From: JBFJVZ01 sp041623895
GTDB lineage: Bacteria; Planctomycetota; Planctomycetia; Pirellulales; Pirellulaceae
Reading direction: 5' to 3'
Assembly (NCBI GenBank): GCA_041623895.1
Contig: JBFJVZ010000006.1
Span: 1-45,128 of the forward strand
DNA length: 45,128 bases
The position numbers and the translations under genes are program-made. Positions 19,280-26,403 of this stretch are shown piece after piece (positions within the stretch are counted from its first letter, which is position 1; each line of letters opens with the position of its first letter). A model generated the notes under the pieces. The model worked only from the letters and a program-made list of their open reading frames with translations, did not search any database and was not told the DNA's origin.

Positions 19280-21223
19280 TTAAATCCAATCAATCTGGCG
19301 TGCCCACTGGATCACGCTGCGAAACCAGATGAAGCCCAGCGGTCGCGGTCCGCAATGGACTTGGGCGATGACGGTGGCCCCAAAGCGGAGTTCTTCATCT
19401 TCCGCGTCGATGCCGAAACTAGCACGCACGACAGGCCGGCCAGTGGCGTCGAATTGCGTTACATCGGATACCTTTTCCAAGCTGCCGTGATATTGGCTTT
19501 CGGGACCGGAGCGGAGGCGAAAGCTGACTTCGCACGGCCCATCATCCTGTGCATCGACAACGTATTGAGCTTCAATGTCGGGAATGTCCAGCTCAACGAT
19601 CCAGCCATCGACATCAGAAACGATGTCGAACAGGTATTGTCCGTGCATCACCGGTCGGCCGCTCAGAGTTTGCTGAAGATCCCAACGGTCGACTTGACCG
19701 GCGATCGGGCTGAAAAGGCTCAATTCGCTTTGCTGCCGCAGCACCAGATCGAGCTCCGCTTGCAAGCCCTGGACCTCGGTTTTCAAGACCTGTTCGTCTG
19801 CTGATGCGAGTGAGTTTGGCGAAGCGCCGCGATGGTCTTCTCGCGACTTTGTTCGCGCGGCAGCGACCACAGCAAGCTTGGACTGTGCTGTCGCCAATGC
19901 TCCTTCGAGTTGACGCTGCTGTTGGTCCAGGCTTGCACTGCGAATTCGCAAAAGCGGTTGCCCTTGGTCAACGGACTGACCATTGCTGACCTTCAACTCG
20001 ATGACCGTCCCGTTGGCGGGAGCATACAGGCGTTGATGTGTTGCGGTCAGCAGCCGGCCTTCGACAGGAATCTTGAGATCGGCAGGCACAAAAACCAGTG
20101 CAAATGCAATCAGCAATAGCACGCCGCCCAGTGACATCATTCGCCGATTCAGTCCGCCGGTGATCAACTGACTTGCCAAGGTTCCCCAGTTGAATTGGGC
20201 ACGCTCAAACGCCCGCCGTATGGCCGCAAAAGTGGGGACTCGTAAGTGATCGAAATTGACGCTGGTCATCGCATCATCAATCCGAAATCGCTCCAGCACG
20301 ATCGCCGCCAGCGGTTCGGCTCGACCGGCGTCGGTGTACTGGTCAAAGATCGTTTCGATGCGAAGTTCACGGCAGCCGGAATCATTCAAATATTCTTCCA
20401 ATGCCGAGGTGAAGAGGGGATCACTAGCGGCCGTATCCGAAATCTCGGGATTTCCGACCACGTAGCGAAACTGATCCGATCTGCGTATCGCCTTGGATAC
20501 CAATGTCTCCAACAATCGAACTTGACGCGCGCGACGGTCGACACGCGGCTGCGTTGACGATACCAGTAATGTTGCCGAAGAGCCTTTCAAGCGAACGATG
20601 GCAGTTCGGTCAACGCCTGTCTCGCGGGCAACCGTCGCAGCGATGTGGCCAAGCGACTCGGCAAATCCGCTGCCGGCGTTGAGTTGATCGATCACATCGT
20701 CGCGCTGGGATTGTTCGCCCCAAGCGATGCGGAGTTCGCCAAATCGATGTCGAAGATAAACGCCCGAGGCGAGTCCGAGTATCGTTTCGGACAATTCGCA
20801 AAGCGGATGCGACAACGCTGCATCCATGGCTTTTTCAAATTGAAGCGTCAGCCCGATCACGGTCTGCGGCGCCAGTTGTTCTGTCGAATCCAATCGCAAG
20901 GGGTCTGCCCACTTGGCAAACGGTGGACCAAAACATCGTGGGTCTGTGCTGTGGCGGCTTTGGATTTCGGGGAGCAAAACACCGTGAAGGGATTCAGAAT
21001 CTGGCAAAACTCCGATCCCGTTACGGGCAAGGATGCGAGTTTCGCCTTCATCGATGACCCACAGAATCGCGGTCACGGCAGCAGAAACCGGTAACAACTC
21101 AGTCGTGATTTGCTCGTATACAGCTTGTTCAGAAGTCTCGACGCGGCACGCATGCTCGACCCGCTGGACTAACGCTTCGGCGTCGTCGAAAAGGTGATCG
21201 GTAATGCGAAGCGAATCGGACAT
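19280..21223 (-). CDS. GAF-like sensor domain fused to a HlyD-type adaptor
   Basis: A 647-residue protein. Residues about 15-340 form a soluble region resembling two GAF-like modules (for example AAVTAILWVIDEGETRILAR and VARETGVDRTAIVRLKGSSA). A single transmembrane helix follows near 362-380 (LGGVLLLIAFALVFVP). Residues about 385-630 are a membrane-fusion protein: first lipoyl half (LYAPANGTVIELKVSNGQSV), coiled-coil hairpin, second half (LSLFSPIAGQVDRWD) and beta-barrel. The GAF part should be cytoplasmic and the HlyD part periplasmic, so the protein could pass a cytoplasmic signal to an export complex; that is inference. First gene of the minus-strand unit and divergent from the TolC-like gene. 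GAF assignment is by pattern only and less secure than the HlyD part. Confidence 0.85.
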   Translation of the reverse strand: MSDSLRITDHLFDDAEALVQRVEHACRVETSEQAVYEQITTELLPVSAAVTAILWVIDEGETRILARNGIGVLPDSESLHGVLLPEIQSRHSTDPRCFGPPFAKWADPLRLDSTEQLAPQTVIGLTLQFEKAMDAALSHPLCELSETILGLASGVYLRHRFGELRIAWGEQSQRDDVIDQLNAGSGFAESLGHIAATVARETGVDRTAIVRLKGSSATLLVSSTQPRVDRRARQVRLLETLVSKAIRRSDQFRYVVGNPEISDTAASDPLFTSALEEYLNDSGCRELRIETIFDQYTDAGRAEPLAAIVLERFRIDDAMTSVNFDHLRVPTFAAIRRAFERAQFNWGTLASQLITGGLNRRMMSLGGVLLLIAFALVFVPADLKIPVEGRLLTATHQRLYAPANGTVIELKVSNGQSVDQGQPLLRIRSASLDQQQRQLEGALATAQSKLAVVAAARTKSREDHRGASPNSLASADEQVLKTEVQGLQAELDLVLRQQSELSLFSPIAGQVDRWDLQQTLSGRPVMHGQYLFDIVSDVDGWIVELDIPDIEAQYVVDAQDDGPCEVSFRLRSGPESQYHGSLEKVSDVTQFDATGRPVVRASFGIDAEDEELRFGATVIAQVHCGPRPLGFIWFRSVIQWARQIDWI

Positions 21224-21636
21224 GGTGTTGGATCAGCGGTCTCTTGACGGCAGCGGCGTTTTCTGGGAGCCACGTTGTCCGGGAAGGCGAGACTCCTGCC
21301 GAGCCGGGAGAGATCTGGCAGTCGTGGCTCGGCTCAAGCCTCGCGCTCCCGAAGTGCGGAGTTCTCAGTCACGCAAAAACAGTCGTTACCGGAGCACAGC
21401 AGCGCTACCGCGGTGCCGGTGGTTGCTCCAGAACTTCCATCTTAACCACTTTCCTGCTGAAGGCAGTTTTACAGCTTTTGTTTCACGAGATTCGCGGTAG
21501 CCAAGGCAAAAAGCCTGATTTCGTTCAACCGCGTGCTTCCGGTTGTACGAGATAAAGAAACGGTGCGCTTTATTGAAACTGTGATGATTATTGCGCATGT
21601 GATGGTAACCACCGATCCGGTCTTGATGGAACCGAC
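21224..21636. other. Divergent intergenic region of the export module
   Basis: A 413-bp gap between the GAF-like/HlyD gene and the TolC-like gene. It contains the palindromic repeat at 21279-21350 and is otherwise without a supported gene. Promoters for both directions are expected here but I cannot assign boxes. Confidence 0.5.
21279..21350. repeat. Palindromic repeat, GGCGAGGCTCC family
   Basis: The left arm (CGGGAAGGCGAGACTCCTGC and following GAGCC) and the right arm (GTGGCTCGGCTCAAGCCTCG onward to 21350) are imperfect inverted copies. The same core occurs at 40884-40993. It sits in the divergent promoter region of the export module. Confidence 0.6.
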
Positions 21637-23646
21637 TTGAACCAATTGGCATCCAAACGTGTATGGCGACACTGTGGCGGGGACTCGCGTCCTGGGACGG
21701 AGCGATGTCGGCTGCGCGGTTGGCAGCGATATTGTGCCGCCTTCTTGATCTTGGTCGTTGGCTGCAAGATGCAGCACCCTTATAGCAATTTGCCCGAAAC
21801 GATCGGCAATAACACCAGTGCGATCGACGCCATCATGCGCGAAGTCGACGTTGGGGCGCCACCGAAAATTATCACGGATATCCCGGAAGCCCCCCTGACC
21901 TTGCGTTCACCGGCCGCGCTGGACAGCGTTTCCTATCGCGATATTGGCTTGCAAGAAGCGATTCAAATTGCCTTAGCGAATTCAGAGGTGCTGCGCGATT
22001 TGGGGGCGACCATCCTGCGGTTTCCGCAAAGAATCGCAACCGATGAAGTGAAAGGACTGGTCGAAACGCAGCCGCAGGACAGCATGGAAGCGGCACTGGC
22101 GCAATTTGACTCGCAGTTTTACGCCCTCGGGAAGTGGCAGAACAACGACCGCCGATTCAATAACCGATTCTTCGGTGGCGGTGCGAACGCATTCAAGCAA
22201 GACGTTCACGATTACGTCTTTCAAATGTCCAAACGGACGGCGACAGGTGCCGAATTCGCGGTTCGCAGCATCATCGACTACGACGCCAACAATGCGACCG
22301 GCAACCTGACCGATAGCGCCTGGCAAACGCAAATCCACGCCGAAGTCCGGCAGCCGTTATTACAAGGAGGCGGGCTGACATTCAATCGAATCGCCGGACC
22401 TGGAGCGCGACCAGGAGTTTATAACGGCATCTTGATCGCCAAAGTTAGAAACGACATCACCGGTGCGCGGTTTGAACAAGACACGCGGGATTACATCAGC
22501 AACGTGATCAATGCTTACTGGGATCTATATTTCGCCTACCGTGACCTGGATGCCAAACGAGAAGCTTTGGAACGCAGTCGGCAAACCTGGAAAAGTTACC
22601 AGGCACAAAAGACCAGTAGCCGGGCATCCGGCGCCGCAGAAGCACTGGCGCGAGAGCAGTTCTACCGCTTTGAGTCGGAGTTGCAGGATGCGATTGCGGG
22701 CAAGATCGTGCAGCGCACTCTGGTTAACAACGCGGCCAGCGGGGGAACTTTCGCCGGACTCAGCGGTGTGCAGGCAGCCGAACGACGCTTCCGCTTGCTG
22801 ATTGGCTTACCCATCAACGATCACAACTTACTGCGACCAGTCGATGAACCCTTGGACGCTCCATTGATCTTCGACTGGCACGCGATTGCCGTCGAAGCAA
22901 TCCGTTTGCGGAGCGAACTACAGCAACAACGCCTGTTGGTCAAACAGCGAGAAATGGAAGTCTTGGCGGCCAAGAACTTCCTGATGCCGCAATTGGATCT
23001 GGTTGGAGTCTATCGCCTTCGCGGGCTCGACAAACGTTTGGCAGGCAGCGACTCCGCGTTCCGTGATTTGGCGACATTTGATCTGCAGGAATACGAAGGA
23101 AGTTTAGAATTAAAACTGCCAGTCGGGTTCCGCCAGGGACACTTGGCCGTTCGCCACGCCAGGTTCCAACTCGCTCGCGATCGGGCCCTGTTAAAGGAAC
23201 AGGAGCGACAAGTTCTTCACGATCTGACGGCCACGGTCGCCGAATGTGACCGAGCATTCGCACAGATGCAAACCAACATGAATCGGTATCTTGCTGCCAG
23301 CGATGCGATGCAATCACTGGAAGCGAATCGGCGGGCCGGGATGCCCGTGAATCTGGAACAACTGCTGGACGCGCAGCGCCGTGTCAGCGAGGCACAGAGC
23401 AAGTATTACCTGGCGATTGTCGAATACACGATCGCCGCCAAGAACGTCGAGTTCGAGAAAGGAACGCTGCTGGAATCGATCAGCCTGTTCATTGTGGATG
23501 AGACCCCTGAAACTCACCCGCCCGCCGCCCCAACCGCTGGAGTCACGGCCGATCAGCCCGGCCACGCAGTGGCAGCAGCCCAAATGAAAGACGCTGAATC
23601 CGCCGAGAAAATGGAATCGAGCGATACGGCCGCGGCCTCTTTATAA
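21637..23646 (+). CDS. TolC-family outer-membrane efflux lipoprotein
   Basis: A 669-residue protein on the TTG start. A lipoprotein signal ends in LILVVGC (Cys about 43). A CTG at 21712, preceded by ACGGAG 9 nt upstream, would give a shorter conventional signal peptide (MRGWQRYCAAFLILVVGC), so the start is uncertain. The body shows TolC-like helical repeats: SYRDIGLQEAIQIALANSEV near the N-terminus, YISNVINAYWDLYFAYRDL, and in the second half GHLAVRHARFQLARDRALLK and LLDAQRRVSEAQSKYYLAIV. It is longer than a typical TolC. The C-terminal 50 residues are Ala/Pro/Glu-rich. It is divergent from the HlyD/M50 genes and is the natural outer-membrane partner of those adaptors. Confidence 0.88.
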   Translation: MNQLASKRVWRHCGGDSRPGTERCRLRGWQRYCAAFLILVVGCKMQHPYSNLPETIGNNTSAIDAIMREVDVGAPPKIITDIPEAPLTLRSPAALDSVSYRDIGLQEAIQIALANSEVLRDLGATILRFPQRIATDEVKGLVETQPQDSMEAALAQFDSQFYALGKWQNNDRRFNNRFFGGGANAFKQDVHDYVFQMSKRTATGAEFAVRSIIDYDANNATGNLTDSAWQTQIHAEVRQPLLQGGGLTFNRIAGPGARPGVYNGILIAKVRNDITGARFEQDTRDYISNVINAYWDLYFAYRDLDAKREALERSRQTWKSYQAQKTSSRASGAAEALAREQFYRFESELQDAIAGKIVQRTLVNNAASGGTFAGLSGVQAAERRFRLLIGLPINDHNLLRPVDEPLDAPLIFDWHAIAVEAIRLRSELQQQRLLVKQREMEVLAAKNFLMPQLDLVGVYRLRGLDKRLAGSDSAFRDLATFDLQEYEGSLELKLPVGFRQGHLAVRHARFQLARDRALLKEQERQVLHDLTATVAECDRAFAQMQTNMNRYLAASDAMQSLEANRRAGMPVNLEQLLDAQRRVSEAQSKYYLAIVEYTIAAKNVEFEKGTLLESISLFIVDETPETHPPAAPTAGVTADQPGHAVAAAQMKDAESAEKMESSDTAAASL

Positions 23647-23674
23647 TTTTCGTAGGTCAGGACCTGTCCTGGCA

Positions 23675-23860
23675 GTAGGCCCGCCAGGACCGGGAGAGCG
23701 TCCGGCTTAGGAACTTCTGCTCAACAATCATGAAAAAACCACGAAGTGGTGGCAGCGTAGAGCCTGGGGTGTAACCAACGAGCGACAGCGAAGTTGGTGA
23801 CTGATAGTAGCCAGGCTTAAATTCCTTCCTAAGCCGGACACTCTCCCGGTCCTGGCCTAC
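23675..23860. repeat. Nested inverted-repeat element
   Basis: The outer arms 23675-23713 and 23826-23860 are inverted copies; the 30-bp core 23684-23713 differs from the reverse complement of 23826-23855 at one position. The 112-bp loop holds a second palindromic unit with pairs AGCCTGG/CCAGGCT, ACCAAC/GTTGGT and ACCACGAAGTGGT. No coding capacity. It separates the TolC-like gene from the next gene and could also stop transcription. Confidence 0.75.
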
Positions 23861-23938
23861 AATCTGAAACACAGCACCGTCGCCCATCGGCTCAAAAACT
23901 GTGTCGCTGTTTTAACTGCAACTTGGAAGTCCGAAATC

Positions 23939-25192
23939 ATGTTTCGACCAATTCTCAGCTTCACATTCACGTTGATTTGGTTTGGATTTGCCTCCGCTGA
24001 CGATTGGCCTCAGTGGCGCGGACCGGAAGGAAACAATCACGCTGCCGAAGGAACCCACGTGCCGCTGCGGTGGAATCTTGACAACGGCGAAAACGTGCAC
24101 TGGAAAGTTAAACTTGCCGGCCGCGGCCATTCCACACCGATCGTGATCGAAGATGGCATCTTCATGACCTCCTGCGACACAGAAAGAGAAACGCAGTCAC
24201 TGTTAAAAGTCGAGCGTGAGACGGGACTGATTGTCGACCAGTGGGTGATCCATCGTGGTTCACTGCCGCGTCGAATCCATCCCAAGAATACACATGCCTC
24301 GCCTTCGCCGGCATTCGACGGCGAAAACATCATCGTCGCTTTCTATACCGACGATGCGATCTGGGTGACCGCAATGACGCCGAAGGGCCGGGAAGTTTGG
24401 AGCAAGAGAGTCGGCGACTTCAAGCCAAGTTCTTTCCAATTCGGCTACGGAGCCAGCCCGATCGTGGAAGACGATTTAGTGATCGTTGCCGCCGAATACG
24501 ATGGCGACTCCAGCGGCCTGTACGCGCTGGACACGCGAACCGGAGAACGCGTTTGGCGAGTTCAGCGTCCAGTGAACCTGAATTTTGCCTCTCCAATCGT
24601 GGCCACCATTGCTGGGCAGCGACAGATTCTGTTGTGCGGTGCCGAAACCATCATCGGTTACGATCCGCAAACAGGCCGCGAGTTTTGGAAAGTCGACGCC
24701 AGCACCGAAGCGATCTGCGGCACCGCCGTTTGGGATGGCCGTCGAGTTCTGATCAGCGGAGGCAATCCAGCAGCGGGTACCTGGTGCGTGACGGGCGACG
24801 GTTCCAGGCAATTGTTGTGGGAGAACGGCGTGATGTGCTACGAGCAATCTTTGTTGACCATCGACAATTACGCATTCGCTGTTGCCGACACTGGCGTTGC
24901 CTATTGTTGGCGGACCCAGGATGGCAAAGAAATGTGGAAGAAAAGGTTGTTCGGCGGGGGCATCAGCGCGTCGCCCCTGTTAGTCGGCAACAGGATTTAC
25001 ATTGCCAATGAACGCGGTACGGTGTTTGTCTTCGCCGCGTCGCCGGACCGTTTCGACCTACTGGCCGAGAACCCCAGTGGCGATGCGATCTTTGCCAGTC
25101 CAATTGCAGTCGACGATCGGCTTTACCTGCGAACCGCCATCGGATCGGGCGGCCAGCGGCAAGAGTACCTGGTAGCTATCGGCAAGAAGTAG
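23939..25192 (+). CDS. Exported PQQ-like beta-propeller repeat protein
   Basis: A 417-residue protein with a Sec signal peptide (about 1-20, FTFTLIWFGFASA) followed by DDWPQWRGP, a start shared by many planctomycete exported propellers. PQQ-like/BamB-like blades recur (SSGLYALDTRTGERVWRV, IIGYDPQTGREFWKV, VAYCWRTQDGKEMWKKRL, GTVFVFAA). Catalytic quinoprotein residues are not evident, so a scaffold or binding role is as likely as an enzyme. It is preceded by the nested palindrome and followed by another exported protein gene about 200 bp downstream. Confidence 0.9.
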   Translation: MFRPILSFTFTLIWFGFASADDWPQWRGPEGNNHAAEGTHVPLRWNLDNGENVHWKVKLAGRGHSTPIVIEDGIFMTSCDTERETQSLLKVERETGLIVDQWVIHRGSLPRRIHPKNTHASPSPAFDGENIIVAFYTDDAIWVTAMTPKGREVWSKRVGDFKPSSFQFGYGASPIVEDDLVIVAAEYDGDSSGLYALDTRTGERVWRVQRPVNLNFASPIVATIAGQRQILLCGAETIIGYDPQTGREFWKVDASTEAICGTAVWDGRRVLISGGNPAAGTWCVTGDGSRQLLWENGVMCYEQSLLTIDNYAFAVADTGVAYCWRTQDGKEMWKKRLFGGGISASPLLVGNRIYIANERGTVFVFAASPDRFDLLAENPSGDAIFASPIAVDDRLYLRTAIGSGGQRQEYLVAIGKK

Positions 25193-25394
25193 CCGAAAGC
25201 CAAGACGTCTGAGCAGCACGCACAGCTCCACAGCTCTCAGGCATATTGAAAAACCGGCTCAGGATTCACTCCCTTCCCCACTGCGATCAAACCTGCTTGG
25301 CGAAAAGAACGTGCACAGAAATAAACCGATTGCCACGACGAAATACGCCGGGAATGTGACGGTTAATCCGACCAGAAGCGTAATCAATACGTTC

Positions 25395-26195
25395 ATGCTG
25401 ATCCGCTGCCTTTTGCTGTTTGCCAATACCATTGGTCTGTCCGTTCTACGTGCCGACGACCCGGGGACGCTGATCTATCACAACTGGGGCGCGTTGGAAG
25501 ATTACGAAGTCGTTCCCGAATGTAACCCCGGCGATACGACCCGTCTGCCATGTGGGCCCGATGACGTCGGTGTTCAACACCAGAGAGATGAATTCTCAAT
25601 CGTGACCGCCAACACTCGACAGCGAAAAGTTTTCGTCAATGCCATCGCTCGCAAACGGTTTACCGATCGCACCCCGGATAACAAACCGCTGGAATTGGGC
25701 ACGTACCGTTACATCTATGCCGTCCGCCTGCCGCAGCTTCCTCAGAAAGACGGCATCCATTGCGGCGAAGCTGTCCACCAGATGATTCAGTTCTGGGACG
25801 GAGCCAACCGCATCAGTAATAGCCGCGGAAAAACTCTCGAAGGCGCGATCTACTGGGACATCAATCCGCATTCAGATGATTTTCAGCACATCAAAGTCTA
25901 CAGCGGCGAACCGCTGAAGCTAATCGACACAGGCATTGTCGTTCCCGCCAATACACAGTGGCATACGTTTGAAATTCGCGTTGACCTGAAAAAGCAGATC
26001 TACACGGGCATCGTCATCGACGACCAGTGGAAGCCGCTGACCGGCATCCCGTTGGCTCGAGTGTCGCAATCGACGTGGGGCAAAGACGTGTCACTAATCC
26101 TGACCGCCGAATCCGAAAACGCATTTCCAGGCAATCCCGCCACCATTCGCCAATGGGCAACACAGTTCAAAGACGCCAAGCTGTTTCGTGAATGA
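25395..26195 (+). CDS. Exported protein of unknown function
   Basis: A 266-residue protein using the ATG at 25395. The GTG at 25311 would add 28 residues before the signal peptide, so the ATG start, which puts the signal (MLIRCLLLFANTIGLSVLRA) at the N-terminus, is preferred. The mature part is beta-rich with aromatic residues (GTLIYHNWGALEDYEV, MIQFWDGANR, GAIYWDINPHSDDFQHIKVY). It resembles a concanavalin/jelly-roll polysaccharide-binding or lyase-like fold, but I see no motif that names an enzyme. It follows the exported propeller gene and is followed immediately by a MITE-like element. Confidence 0.8.
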   Translation: MLIRCLLLFANTIGLSVLRADDPGTLIYHNWGALEDYEVVPECNPGDTTRLPCGPDDVGVQHQRDEFSIVTANTRQRKVFVNAIARKRFTDRTPDNKPLELGTYRYIYAVRLPQLPQKDGIHCGEAVHQMIQFWDGANRISNSRGKTLEGAIYWDINPHSDDFQHIKVYSGEPLKLIDTGIVVPANTQWHTFEIRVDLKKQIYTGIVIDDQWKPLTGIPLARVSQSTWGKDVSLILTAESENAFPGNPATIRQWATQFKDAKLFRE

Positions 26196-26199
26196 TTAG

Positions 26200-26342
26200 T
26201 GGACAGCGCCACTTTTGTCAGCCGCCGTGCGTTAGACAGCACCCGGTTGTTGCGGCACGAAACGAACAAACCGTGGGCTCATGCCCAGCGGCTAATAAGA
26301 CCGCAATTTACCGCGTTTTAACCCAAAAAGTGGCGATGTCCA
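26200..26342. repeat. MITE/REP-like element, copy B, with terminal inverted repeats
   Basis: A 143-bp element. Its ends are 18-bp inverted repeats: TGGACAGCGCCACTTTTG at 26200 and its near-complement ending at 26342 (two mismatches). Inside are further inverted arms (CAGCCGCCGTGCGTTAG and GCCCAGCGGCTAAT). It starts 4 bp after the stop of the upstream gene. It aligns with 13304-13437, and its left end recurs at 44947-44960. No ORF inside. Confidence 0.75.
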
Positions 26343-26403
26343 ATCAGCGAGCCCATCGCTAAGCGGACGATTGGGGCGTTGAATGGATCAATCCAAAGCA
26401 AAC

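Noticed and set aside
23939..25192. Active quinoprotein dehydrogenase
   Set aside because: Propeller repeats are clear but residues typical of PQQ-dependent catalysis are not evident.
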